From contig CM038919.1 in the NCBI GenBank assembly GCA_021904315.1, positions 5,766,001 to 5,830,000 on the forward strand: DNA of 64,000 nucleotides. Direction: 5' to 3'. The notes beneath the pieces were generated by a model. The model made no database searches. It was not told the DNA's origin and saw only the letters and a list, made by a program, of their open reading frames with translations. This DNA is from Sphagnum magellanicum. Lineage: Eukaryota; Streptophyta; Sphagnopsida; Sphagnales; Sphagnaceae. The translations under genes were made by a program, and so were the position numbers. This document shows positions 49,200-62,400 of the stretch, one piece after another; the stretch's first letter is position 1; each line of letters opens with the position of its first letter.

Positions 49200-50805
49200 T
49201 CCCATGATTAAAAGAGGTAGGACAAATTCCTACACCAAGAGAATTTATAATTCTATAAACATTCATCATTGAACAAAACCCAAAATGTAATACCTACATG
49301 GCTCCCTTCAAATCAATGTTGTGACTTGGAATTCCCATTACAAACCCACATCATGATATAAAATACCTATTGTTCCAATGTACATCACTACAATACTTGC
49401 ATTATGAACCCATATACTAAATTTTTTTTTGGCAATGCCCACATTTAGCTATTAAACCTTCCATCATTGAAGATGTTCACATATGTAATACCCAAATTTA
49501 TTTTAAACCCACAATGTTTGAAAACCCCATGTAACAATACCCACATAGTGATCATTAATGCACATTATTTGAAAGGTGCAAAATGCAACACCTGCTTTAG
49601 GCCATAAAATCCACGTTGGTTGTGGGGAATAAATGCATTATTCGCATTTGGGTATGAAAAAATCAAACTACAAAGAGATATTGAATATGAAATGCTTGAG
49701 TAAAGGTATAAAACCTTTATTTATGGTTGTATATTTAATGAAACTTGACACCCATTCTATATCTAATAACTAGGAAATGAAAAGAAGTTGAATTGTGAAA
49801 ATATAAACACAAAACAAAAGAAGTAACAAGAGATAAATGCATACCTTTATGAATAAAAGATGACAATGTTCCACCAAAGTTTGTAGTCCTAGTTGAAAAA
49901 ACAACCTTAAAATATCATAACTTGTGTAAAGTTGGGTTAGAAAATATTGAACTTTAATAACTATGGAACATATGAAAACAAAGGAGATTCATAATTATGA
50001 TATAGATCTAAACAAGTGATAGGATCAAAAACCAATACAATGAGTAAAATTTAAAGTATGAACCTTAAGCCCTGAAATATATGAACCAAATTCCCATACA
50101 TTAAATCATAAGGCATAACCCTAAAATTCCAAATGATATTTTGCCATAAGCCCTATTACAACCTTAACTATACAAACCCTAACAAAAAAAAGTCCTAGTA
50201 ATATATGCCCTAAACCCAAAAAATTATACAAACTATACAAATTATATAATGCAAAACAAACAAATTTAAAAGAACATAGGAGAAAATTTAGAATTTTTTA
50301 AAAAAAGCTTTAAACTATAAATATTTATTAACTGAAAGAAAATACTTTAATCTTTAAAAATAATCAAATAAATTTCGTACAAAATCAAAAGAGAAGATAT
50401 GTCTCTTACCTTCGTGTGATATCTCTAACCTAGTTTTTTCCTCTCTTTGAAAAAGATATAAAATGAAAATTTATTATTTCACATATGTGTAAATCCAAAA
50501 AAATTTCCCCCAAATTTAGCCTAGTTTAGGTTAATTACTATACATTTGTGAAAAAATTATCAATTAATTTATCTATCCGAACCTTAAACTTAAACCATAA
50601 TCCAATAGTACATACTTATAATAATTACATGGAAAGATGTATTGTAATGTCCATTCCATAATAAATTAAATAAACAAAATTTAGTAAAATATGCATTAAC
50701 TAAACCAAAATGCATGCAATTATGGCATTGTTTCCACTATAAATTATTTGTAATACCTACATATGGGGACATGTGTTCATCATCCATGAACTAAGGCGAA
50801 CCTTA
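49200..50805. other. Gene-free AT-rich stretch
   Basis: No coding content was seen. AATACCCACAT-type phrases recur irregularly at 49280-49590, and degenerate CCCTAA-type phrases at about 50110-50215. No period could be defined. Confidence 0.5.
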
Positions 50806-50809
50806 ATAA

Positions 50810-51570
50810 ATTGATAGGTAGGATTGGGGGGGGGGGGGGGGGGGGGGGGTGGGGTTGGAAAAAGTGAGTAGATAGTTAATTAGGTATTTGGTTATGTAAA
50901 AAACATAGATAGGTAGGTAAGCATAATGGATAGGTAGGAAGGTGGGTGCATAGGTAGGTAGTTGGGTTAGAAAACAAGTTAATAAGTAGAAAGGAAGTTC
51001 AAAGAGCAAGGTAGATAGGTTATTAGGGTAGGTAGGCATGTAGGTAAGAAAATTAGTAGGTAGGAAAAAAGTTACACTGGCAAGGTAATTAGGTAGATAG
51101 GCAAGTTAATACATAAGAAACAAGTTACCTTGTCAAGGGACTAGGTTTGTAAATTACTTATGTTAATAGGGTAATTGTGTATGTAAGGTAGCTAGGTTAG
51201 TAGGGTAGGTAGTTAATACAATGGTTAGGTTAGTAAGGATGTAATTAGTAGGGAATCTAGGTTAATAGGGTAGGTAGTTAGTGTAGTAATTAGGTCAATA
51301 GGATAACTAGTTATTAAAGTAGCTATGTAGTAGGGGATAATAAATAAGGTACCAAGGTTGGTGCAGTACTTATGAGGGTAGGAAGGTGAGTAGGGTAGCT
51401 ATGTGTGAGGTCAAGTCCAAGGGAAAAACAACCAAAACCAAAAAATAAATAAATAAATAAATAAATACAATGGTTAGTAGCAAAAAGAAATGGATAGTGA
51501 TGAACCCCATTTAGTGCCAAATGAGAAAATGTAACCCATCCAATGGATAGAACAACCAACTGATGCATTG
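50810..51570 (-). repeat. F3 repeat, largest copy, with 24-nt G run and GGTAGGTA tail
   Basis: Read on the minus strand, a module (GGATGGGTTACATTTTCTC...CACTATCCATTTCTTTTTG...CTAACCATTG) at about 51460-51550 precedes an ATTT run (51448-51468). About 600 nt of irregular CTACCTACC and CTAACCTA units follow. The block ends in a homopolymer of 24 G on the + strand (50826-50849). Module, tail and G-run together match the 15.7 kb copy. Confidence 0.55.
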
Positions 51571-54500
51571 GTGGCTACTAGTTCACTTTGGCTCAGGCGA
51601 TATAGGAAACCACATCAATGGATTCTTATGCAGTCCAACATCTGTTGGCCTTATGTTCTCACTTCAATAGGCAAGGTTATTCCTTTTACATACTGACTAT
51701 TGAAGGATTGTGGCATGTTGTACCCCTAAAACTTATGGTTTCATAATTGATAACTTAAGTTTCCCAATTAGTGATGGCTTTGTGCTCATGAGAGTTTTGG
51801 TTAAGTTGCCCAAGTTCTAATTTTTTTTTGTTGGAACCTAGTATTGGCTCCACATGATAGTGTGTTGTTTAGCTTGCTAAATATCACCTTAGAGGACAAG
51901 AAGTTATCTAAACTTCCTAAGTTCTAGTGTGTGTGGGTTGTTTTGAGTATTCTATTACAATGCAACCTTGGAATTGGGAGTTTCTCTACACTATCCTGAA
52001 TTTGATATTGATATGTTTATATGTTTGAGTTGTGTAATGAGTGTAGCCTTAGTTTAAGCAGTTCAGTCTATTTGCAAGAGTCATCATAGACAAACACAAT
52101 ACATGATATGACAGTTACCTTCAATATGTCAATGCAGATTTTTTTGGCAATGTCATGGATATGGTTTTCGATTGCTAAAGCAAATGTATTGCATCCAAGC
52201 AGTCACTAGTGGTGTGCTTCAAGTATATGGTCAAGGTGAGGAGGGAATGATCATTAATCTTGTCTTTCTTATTCTCTCAGCATCTCTCTGTTGCTCTATA
52301 ATTTTCTATCTATTGTGCATGAGTGCTTGTGCCTACAATTTGAGCAATAAGGAGACACACCTCAAGCTAATCATTGGTGGTGATATCATCAAGACACAAC
52401 ATGCTACATACATCATCAAAAAAAACTTGTAAAACACCAACCATAATTCAAATTGATCCATCAATCTCACATCTTCCATGTCTTTGGAATTGAACAAAGC
52501 CCTACTGATAACAAGAAAATGTTACTTGTAAATCCTTGTAATTAGTTTTTAAAAAAAATTTGGGCTGCTTAGTAGAAGAAAAGATATATGAAAGCTAGAT
52601 GCAATAATGCTACTTGAGAAGTAAAAAAACTTCAATACTTCATACCTCAATTGTTGCACTAGGAAGTGAACCAAGGCCTGCATCCTTCAACTTCACCAAA
52701 ACCTCCTTCAAACTTTGTGACAAAAGCACCTTGGTCAAAGGATGTAACATAGATATGAAACATTATTTGTAAAATTGTAGGACATAGTATGCCTCTAGGA
52801 CATCATTGGAACACCCAATGCCAAAAATACCTAGGGTCTATATTTTATACTAATGTTTGGTATCACAGAAATGCGTTTGCTCTTATGGTATGGGCATATC
52901 TATGAGATTGCAGAGAAAGTTCCAAAATGACAATTTGAAGGTAACTTTTATGTCAATTCTTGCCAAACTGAAACAAACATGAAAGGAATGATTGTGGTCA
53001 TAACCTATCAGAACATGAATTTTGAGTCATGAAAAAAACCTCCAACAAAGATGCCCATGTTTAGGCTACAACATTCTTATTACAAATCCATGGGCTAGAA
53101 GATTTCACTAGGAAAAGATGAAAACAATTCCAAATAGTTGAATGCAAATGCAAAAAGAATACTAAAAAACAATTGAGTACCATATGCAAGTTAATTGAGT
53201 AAAGGACTTCAACATTGTGTTAATGTTGCATCAAACCTATCAACTCTTCTAGAACCCAATTCGGTCTAGGATGTTATTCAACTAATAGATCATATGTCAT
53301 AAACAATGTGTTGCAACAAGAACATTGCAACAAAATGTTATTCTTCAAGATCGTAGTGCAATAATCAATGCACATCCATTAACAACACGAACATGCACAA
53401 TTAAGTGAAATTGCTAAATGAACAACAATGAAACTTTTTCATCTTTTTGGTTCAAGTCCTTTTCACAAAAAATGAAACAATGGGGAACAACGATCACAAG
53501 TTTTGTGGCAAGGGAGGGAGTGAGTGAGGGATCATGAAATTTTGTGTAGGGAATAGCACGATATATGAATTTTAGTTGATATATTGATAGAAGCTCTTCA
53601 AAAACTTACTTTCCATGATCCATTTCCCCAAGCTTGTGGACATCACCAACCCATCCTACCTTTGCAATGATGTACTAACTAAGAAAATGGTGTCATAAGT
53701 TTGAATGGTCAACACAATACTAGAGCTCCTCTTGCCCTTTGAACACCAACGTATCAACAACCTACACTTGTAGTTGAAGTACACATCCATGAACATGCAT
53801 ACAACATCTAGATATTAACTTCTTGATGTTGATGACTATGATGTTCATCAAATCTGAAGACACAATTGAATTCCTATGGGAATTCATTTTACCTTGATAT
53901 TGGAAACTTTGGAATGCTCTTGAAACTTTATAGTAATCTTTGAATACAAATCTATCAATGTAGTGACTTCTTGCAAGTTGTAGTAATCCATAATAGTGGG
54001 CAATGTTCCACAAGTCTCTTTGAAGAATTCCATTGATCATTAATGAGCATAATGCAAAATTTGTGAATCATTCCTTATCTATGTTATGTAGAGTTTTTTT
54101 GATGAGTTGTGCCATAGTTAATTGATTTCAAATCATAAAGCACCATGTGTTTCTTCTAGAACTCTAACTACAAATGCAAATGCTTCTTGAACACAAGATC
54201 CCACATGCAAACATCAAATAAACTACCACTACCTATTTTCTACACTCTTTCTACAAAAAACACTTCTAAGCATCCCCCCAAACCCCACTAATATTATTAC
54301 CCAACACCAAAAACCAAATCAAAGTGCAACATTAATTTAAAGAAGATGTTGTCATTGTTAAAATAGAATGAGTTGTAGTAGCATTTCATTTGTGTTCCAT
54401 GCATTTCAATGGTGCAATAACACAACATCATACTTGTGAATTGCACTTGCAAGATTGTGTGCCCCACACAATTTTTTAATGAATTATTTTCCTCCTTCCT

Positions 54501-54854
54501 TCCTATTTTCACTCTTTTGCAATGTAATGACAAAAGAAAAGGACACTTACAAAACAAGGATTCTACATAATTATTCGCCTTTCCTTGTCCTTAGAGCCAT
54601 CTAGGAAAACTTGATAAAACTATTACTAAAAAATAAAGGACTCAATTGCCATATTTTGGTCAAAATGGTTTTTAGAATTGTCAAAAGACAACCATACAAA
54701 AAATAATGCAAAATTTCCCATATACCAATTCCTCAAAATTTCTCATCACAAGAATTAATGTTAATTGCTATGTGATTAATCTTAATTAATATTTAGAATG
54801 GAGAGAATATAACAAATTAAAAAGAAAAAAGAGGAATCACATTGATCCCAAACC

Positions 54855-55005
54855 AAGGGTCCTTGGTGTTTTCTTGATATTGCTTGAGAGTCTTCAATGA
54901 ATAGTAGTGCATTGAGGTGATTTCATAACATGTTTGGACTTGCAATGCAAGAAATATTGAATTTTGAATAATTTTTCATAGAAAATTGAATAAACTAGTT
55001 CAAAA
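54855..55005 (+). repeat. F2 dispersed repeat copy
   Basis: GATATTGCTTGAGAGTCTTC, AATGAATAG, AGGTGATTTCATAACA, TTTGGACTTG, AAATATTGAAT, then AGAAAATTGAATAAACTAG. The order matches the other F2 units. Confidence 0.55.
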
Positions 55006-55439
55006 ATATATTTACTTTGTAAAAGTAAGTTAGAATATGTGATTGATGGTGTAAGCAACACTAATTAACATCAAATAATCTATGGAATGGAAAGAAACTC
55101 TATTGACTTACTAAAGTCCCTTCCACACTAATAAAAAAATGTTCATTAAAGTGAATGTTGAATGATAAATTATTCAATAATCAATTGAATCATGTATAGC
55201 TAAGTGCACATCTATTAAGGAAGCTAGTTTTTTTGTTTAGTGTGTGTCATATTGAAATTTCCCAAACCACAATCCCCCCCCTCCTTGTGCACTTGGTATT
55301 ATTGGAAAATTCAATTTGTTTGCATTGAAATGGTTTTGGAACATTTAGATTTACATTGCCAAAATAGTTATTGAAAATTGAACAATATTATCATCAAAAA
55401 CCAAATAAAGTAAAATCTAAAGTTTTTAAGGAAATTGAT

Positions 55440-55575
55440 ATGTGCTTTTGGCATTGTTGGAGAGCCTTCAATGAATAGGGTTTATTAAAGGTGATTTCAT
55501 AATTATTGTTGGACTTAAGGTATGGAAGATATTGAATTTATTAGTTTTTGTCATTGAAAATTCAACTAAATCACA
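55440..55575 (+). repeat. F2 dispersed repeat copy
   Basis: GGCATTGTTGGAGAGCCTTC, AATGAATAGGGTTTATT, AAGGTGATTTCATAAT, TTGGACTTAAGG, AGATATTGAAT, then TCATTGAAAATTCAA. This is the best-preserved F2 unit in the window, about 580 nt from the previous copy and in the same orientation. Confidence 0.6.
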
Positions 55576-57197
55576 AAAACTAGTTTTGAAACGAGAAATT
55601 AGTTGGGAAACAAGTTCATACTTTGGGCCAATGATGCAAGCCACATTATTTTGGTAAATGCACACTACACTCACCCAAAAAGGGTGGATGAAAGTCCATT
55701 TTTATAGTCCAAATCCAATGATTTTTTCAAAAAAAAACATTTAAATGATGTTGAAGTTCACATTTTTTTCCATTTCCAAGTTCATACCATCATAATTTAA
55801 ACGTTTTCTGAAAACCTCTAAAAATATGGGCCTTGAAAAAATCAATTTAGATATTGAAATGAACTTTACGAATTTGAAATTTTCATTTTAAATCTTAAAA
55901 TTTTTGAAAGACTTTTTCTTGCTTGATTTTTTCATTTTAAATGTTATGGTACCTCAATGTGTGGTGGTAAAAAATTATAGGTTTAGTTTCCAATTCCACT
56001 AGAAGAAAAAAATCCATAATGATAATTTTTTTGGGGTAGTTTGGACTATGACATTGGATGTACCATCCTTTGTAAAATCCACATTGAATTGAACATGTAC
56101 CCTTTTGATAAAAAAATTTGGGTTTGAAAGATTAGAATGTAGTTTTCAATTTTTCATCTCACTTTTGCCAAGTTTTTCAAATAGATTTGAATACAATGCA
56201 ATAATATTTGACTTACTGAAAAATAACTATCATTATGACTTCCAAAAAAGTTCATTGTAGTGTGCTTTTACCAACTTGAAATAATTTTTTATTGAAGGAT
56301 AATCAAAAGATAGTCAACCCCTTTTCAAAAAATAGTCAACCCTATCGCAAAAAATGTTGTTTTAAGTTTTTCATGTCATAAATTTTGTTGGTGCAAACAT
56401 GTAAAAAAACCATTAAACATTCTATGAAGAAAACATTATTATTAATATAATGATTTTTAAAAACCTATATCAACTTTGAAATTATAAAGCTACATGTGGA
56501 AGTTGGATGGACAAGGAGAACTATATGTGCAAAATCAACTTTAACAACATATGCAAAGTTATGCAATTGATCTTTGTAAAAAATGTCAACATGATGGATT
56601 GAAAGGAATTTTTAAAGGTGGATGAAGGAAGCACATGTCACAAACCACATCAAAATAGATGTCACATGTTATGGAACTGTAAGTTTCATGCATCATATTG
56701 TGCAATTCAATACATTTTTAACATTTTTTCCTGATATTTCATCATGCAAGCATTCTATTAAGTTTGAAAATATTTTGAAACTTACTTTGGTTATCTACCT
56801 ATCCATCTACCATGTTGGTAAATAATATAATCCATTTCAATAAAAAAAAAACCCCATTTGGAATCAAATGTCAAATGTACTACTTCTCAATCAACAATGG
56901 ATGGCATTCCAAATTTTTAAAGAACCCAATATAACATTGAAGTGCATGAATTCAAAGATTTTTAGAAAGATATTCAATAATTCCTTTTATTTAGGCACCA
57001 ATCACTTTTGGAAGTAAATGCCCCTTAAATCAATGTTAAAAATCCAAGTTTTCTCATGGAATCACACTAAAAATGTTAGCTAACACAAAAATCTACATGT
57101 CATTTATTGTGGTAGATGGCGTTATGCCAATCACAAACTTCCCATCCCACTATTTCCACACAATTTGGTAATGGAAATAATGTGAAAAACATTTTTT

Positions 57198-57367
57198 CAT
57201 GGGTTTGTATGTTTTGCACACAAATGTTGTACATTTAAAAAATAAATGATGCATGTATAAGTAGGATGAAATATTTGCATTCACATGCAAATATTTCATC
57301 CTACTTATACATGCATCATTCATGTTTTAAACACCTGACATCTATGTGCAAAATGTATAAACAAATG
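57198..57367. repeat. Long hairpin: 83-bp inverted repeat with 4-nt loop
   Basis: Arms 57198-57280 and 57285-57367 are separated by TCAC. The inner 36 bp (57245-57280 against 57285-57320) pair perfectly. The outer 47 bp pair with roughly 13-14 mismatches, mostly transitions. Such a transcript would fold into a near-perfect 170-nt stem-loop. It may be a foldback/MITE-type element, a young small-RNA precursor or a recent palindromic duplication. No coding capacity. Confidence 0.9.
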
Positions 57368-58057
57368 TTGGGAGGGAATTACAAAAAAGGTGGGAACCAA
57401 TGAAGGTTTCAAGTTGGTTCTCACCTTGAATACCTCAAGGTATCATTAAGGGTGATGTTTAAAAAAAAACTTGTTTAGAGGTTCTCATTGGGCTGAAAAC
57501 AACCCATTTGAAACCTTTCCATTTAAATTTATTTTTGATACCCTATTAGGGTATTAAAACTAGTAGGGTCAAGGTGTCAATAGTTAGTAAGTGTCATTTA
57601 CTTTGGAAGTTGGTAGTGATAGGTTGGGTTAAAAAAATACAATTTGGTTTGCATTGCAAAGGTGCTGAAGAGGTAGAACCATGAATGAACCCTTTTTTTC
57701 TCTCCTTACTTTCCTTATAAATAAGGTGAATGTTTAGTGTTTTGAAACTATGCTTAAGTGTTTGTTTTTGCTTTGATTAATCTTGTGCTCATTATTGTTT
57801 GTAGTTATGCTAGTTATCATTAATGATTAACTCATGTGTTCTTTTGTTGCTTGTCGTTTCCTTTTTTGTAATGTGTTCTTGTTGTTTGTAACTACCTTTT
57901 TGTTGTGTTCTATTTGTGCTTGTCGACACCCCCCAGTTGTGTTTTATTGGTGTTCGTTCAACGTTGCTAACACATGAGGTTGTGAGTGTGAGTGATGAGT
58001 AGTGAGCTTCCATGAACAACAAGGAATTTTTTTGGAATTTTTTTCTTATGTAATTTT

Positions 58058-58146
58058 TTTTTCATCCACATGGATTACATATTTCATCCATTTGGATAAA
58101 ATATTCTTTTTGGAGCATAAAATATTTTGTCCATGTGGATGAAAAA
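58058..58146. repeat. Inverted repeat, 17-bp perfect arms
   Basis: TTTTTCATCCACATGGA (58058-58074) pairs with 58130-58146. Between the arms further CATCCATTTGGAT and AAAATATT phrases can pair partially. It uses the same GGATGAAA vocabulary as the tandem block at 58.7-59.1 kb. Confidence 0.75.
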
Positions 58147-58689
58147 TATCACCACATTGCACGTGAAAAAAGGGCAAGAAGTGGACACAAGTTTTGGATA
58201 TTCTAGAATGTGGAATTAACAAAAGAAACTAAATGGCATCCATTTTAAAACATTGTGAAATTGTTGGTGCACACAATGGTAGTTGAAGAATAATTGCACA
58301 CCACAATAATCTATAATTAGAGTTTAAATGAACAATATTTGACACCATTACCAAGTGAAATCGTTTATATGGTCTTAGATTTCTACTTTCAAAGTGAAAC
58401 AAAACACTTCATCCTATGTATTCTATTTCACATTTTTTGGAGCTTTAAAAGTTAAGATTTCACCTAACTACTTAGAAGTTATGGCACGAAACAATAAGCG
58501 ATTAACTTCATTGCAATTCCAAGTGGGGAAATGGATGAACTTTTTGAACTCCCCATAAAACATGACATGTTACAACACATAATAGATGTGTTTGCATGCA
58601 ATGATGCTAGGAAGTGAGCATGTGAGTGTCAGCGTGAACTTGTGAGTAAAAGCTTATGAGCAGGAATGAATATATTTGGAATATTTTGA

Positions 58690-59110
58690 TGATGGGGATA
58701 AAATATTTTTAAAAAATTCTTATGCCATGTAGGAATGACGTGGAAAATACTTTTCCACATATACATGGATGAAATGTTTTTAAATGGATGAAATGTTTGG
58801 ATGAAAGTTGAACATCAATGAATTTTTTAGATGATAAATGCAAGTAGACAAATTGTTTGGATGAAAGGATCATCAAGTTGAAATGTATGGATGAAATTAA
58901 TTATAAAAGAATTATGCCGGATGAAAACCACATGTACATGGATGACAGTTACAAAAAACATGAAATATTTGGATTAACGTGGAGCATGAATGAACTTGTG
59001 GATGATAATTAGAAATAAATGAATTTTTTGGATGAAAATTTTGGCTAATTGAGTGTATGGATGAAAGTAATTCCAAAACAATTATGATGCATGGAAATTA
59101 CTATATTTAT
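58690..59110 (+). repeat. GGATGAAA-rich block with a tandem duplication of about 174 nt
   Basis: Two successive copies share, in order, TTTGGAT, a TGAA-CAT-AATGAA phrase, GGATGAAA, TGTATGGATGAAA and AAAA-AATTATG. They begin near 58797 and 58970. Many short GGATGAAATGTTT units surround them, so the block looks like a decayed minisatellite. Confidence 0.6.
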
Positions 59111-59479
59111 ATAATTTTCATGTCCAACTTCATCCATAAAAAAAGGTGTCAAAGGTGAAATTTGAAGGAGCTACATTATAATGCAAAAGGGTGAAACAAT
59201 AATTTGTGTAAATTAAGTGAAGTTACACAATAAGTCAAGGGTAGGATGTCCCCATAATGATGGCATGGGAAAATGCTTGAAAAATTAATGAATAATACAC
59301 ACATCATGTTGGAGAATATTTTTATATTTTGCAATAGAATGTATTCCAAAAAAATAAAACCCATAACAATCCTACTTAACAACTATCTAATGACATTGCA
59401 ACCTAATTTACGTTTAGGACTTTGGCATGATCTAATAATCTATGAACCTCATTCCAACTCGAGGAATGATAATGGATGA

Positions 59480-62400
59480 ATGGTTTTTTGATCCCAACGT
59501 ACATGGCATGTTGTAAAATGCAATACAAGTGCCTACATGGCACCCATGACCTTCATTTGCTGAGAGACCTAGACATCATGGAAGAAAAATCCACATAATT
59601 GCAAGCCAAGTAGTCATTAATCGTTATTTCATAGTGTTTACAGTTTTCCAGTGGTTTTAAAAGGAGGCAGTAAATCCGTCCATATCCTAGAAGAGGAATG
59701 TTTGAGGGAGTTGACAAGAGTTTGTCCCACCTCCCATTTGTTTTTTTGCAAACTGGATAGCTTGAAGTGCTAGGATGCCGAATCTTTTTCCCATTCCTTG
59801 TTTTGGGCCAAACATTTGGATCCAATGGCTTACAGACATGGGTAGAAGGACCATCATGAAAGAGATTTTGAAGGGCACATGAGGAAGGCTAATTCATAGG
59901 TGCAAAATTGTCGTTTACAACATGATTGACAAGGGGACATTTTGGCTTTTCTGATAGTAAAAGACCAGTTCCTCTAATGCCACCACCTCAATTTGAGGGC
60001 TAGCAACCCTGCGCAATAGTCTAGTCGTTCGAGAATTACGAAAACTCAATTTTAGCATAGTTTCAAATCGTTTGGGCTAAAGCCCCTCCGGAAGGGGGCC
60101 TTCTTCGCCTTCCACCTAAGCTATGTTGTAAAACAAGATATTCTCCTAATCAGCATCAGATCTACTACATCTACACCAAGATCTCGACATTAGTATATTT
60201 CCATCAGCCAGCTAGTGGGAGTGAGAAGTGTGGAATATGTTTAGTGTTTATTTTTCCAACAACCTCAATATCCACAATAGATCTAGTGCATTTGACAATA
60301 CCTCCTTCTTTGATGGTAATATCACTACTAAATATAACAATTCTTACATGAAATTTGTTCATGCTTGCATATGCCATAAGGAAGGCAAGGCTAGCCTATC
60401 GAATGCATATTTCTTGCTTGTCCCTTTCACAGAATGCAAAAGGTCATCATAACAAAACCAAAACTTATGTAGTTCAATTGATACACCTTTGGTTGTAAGA
60501 TTAGTAACCAACATAACACAGAGTAGGAATACCACGATTTGTTTGTTTTGAAATGATTTTAGCTTTGTAATAATGTTTAATGTCTTTGTGTAACATCGAG
60601 CAGTGAATGCTTGACTTTGAGGGACAATGTTCAATTCGCCAAATGCCATCCCCATAGAGATACTTAAGGACCTCCACACCATTGTGGGTCATAAAATGAT
60701 GAGGGCCGCTAGTCTCCTTCACATCCACAGTTGATGACTAGTTGGTTGGAGTCGTTGCATTGGCCACCTTCGAATGAAAAAAGTTCACCTAATCATGTTA
60801 ATGTGAATCTATTTATGACCCAAGTGGAATGTCTGCCTTGTGCTTTGTTGATCCAAACATTTCTTCAGTTTCCAAGTGTAGTATTCTAACGAAAAGACTA
60901 AAGCTTGAAGTGTAAGGTGAAAGCACATTTAAGGTGGCTAAGTTTCAATGGATCAAAATCCCTTTCCAAAGTCCTTTTCTAAAATAGTTAAAAATTGGCT
61001 TCAAATATGAATATTTATCTTATATTGAGAATAACATTTTTTTCCATTTCCAATTTCAAATCATGATGTTATAAGATATATTAAAAAATTACAAAAGAAT
61101 TTTTCTTAAAATAAATATTTTTAAATGCTAAAAAAGTCTTTTAAAATAACTACAATTTTTGGGATTTTGAAAATTCCATAACATAATAAATTAAAATCAC
61201 ATTCCATTCATTCAATGGATCTTTAGTTTCTTAAACATATTTCATCTAATATCCCAAAGTTTCAAACGCACAATATTAACACATTGTAAGATAAAAGTTC
61301 TTATCTTTGAGTTTTGCAAGGCGTGATAAAATTTGTCACCAAGATTCAAAAGTTCATCACTCATTAAATATTTGGGATTTTGATGTGTTTTTTTCCATTT
61401 TTAAAATGCTAACTCTATTAACATTACATATGTGAGTCCCTTTCTTGATATTTCAAAGAAAATATTAACTTTTTATATTTAAGTTTCAAAGAGGTGCAGG
61501 AAAAACTACATGTGTAACACTTAAAAAAGGACTACATAGTGTGTTGTCACTTTGTACTTGGCAACTACAATAGCAATTTGGCATGGGTCCCTAGACTAAT
61601 TGGCCCTAAACAAGTGTAATTCATTTTTGTTCGAATTAGTCCTAGATGCACCTCTTTGTAAAAAATAAAATACAATGAGGATTGCTTGAATGTTTGCATG
61701 TAATTGTCAAACGTTGTAGCTAAAAGGCAAGCACCCCTATTGTTAGATTGTTGGAGCCAAATGTTATGGACTGTCTTAAATAAGTTACAAGTTAACATAT
61801 GAGCTTCCTCTTCCAAAAAGAATTTCTACAAGCACATGAAAGGAATGAAGTTAGAATTTAGGAAGGATAGATGGAAAATAAAATTTGAACAAAGTAATTT
61901 AGAAAAATTTACATATAACATGAAGCCTCCCCATTGTTACACATGAAAGTGCCAAAAGCCACACCAATTGTTGAACTCATAAATGGCGCCCTCACTTGTA
62001 GTTTTAGACAAATACCACCAAGGCCGAATGGCAACATATCAAAGGTTAGCTTCTTCCAAGGATGTGGTTTTTTTGTACTCATAACAAAAGGTTTTGTGTT
62101 TATCATGGAACTTTGGTGTGATTAGTTGTTTGGTGTGTATGTTTAAAAACTAAATCCAATGGAAAAATCAAGTTCGCTCTTTGTCAACCATCTTGACAGT
62201 AGGATTTTTAATCCCATAAACAATGTGAACAACATTCTAGTTTGCTTATGCACCATCTGCCATGAACCCCTTGAAAATGGGCATACTTAACCCGTTTTTT
62301 TCAACAACCACATTCAGCTTCCTCCATAGAAGGCATTAAGCTTCCATGTTCTCAAATTGCATGTCACGGATTGCAATTGTCATGACCTTACAATAGACTA

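Larger units (their letters stand above)
51575..57195. other. Gene-free AT-rich stretch with two F2 copies
   Basis: No recognisable gene was seen. F2 copies lie at 54855-55005 and 55440-55575. Minus-strand frames at 53762-54040 (92 codons) and 54297-54557 have no family resemblance. The rest is AT-rich with short frames. Confidence 0.5.

Noticed and set aside
53762-54040. 92-codon minus-strand frame as a possible gene or retroelement fragment
   Set aside because: Neighbouring frames did not yield an ordered set of known domain motifs, and the residues are not recognisable.
60000-60130. GC-richer patch with a GGGGCTTT/AAAGCCCC-like fold, considered as a tRNA or other RNA gene
   Set aside because: No cloverleaf or conserved A- and B-box order is visible, and it lies within the minus-strand transposase relic.
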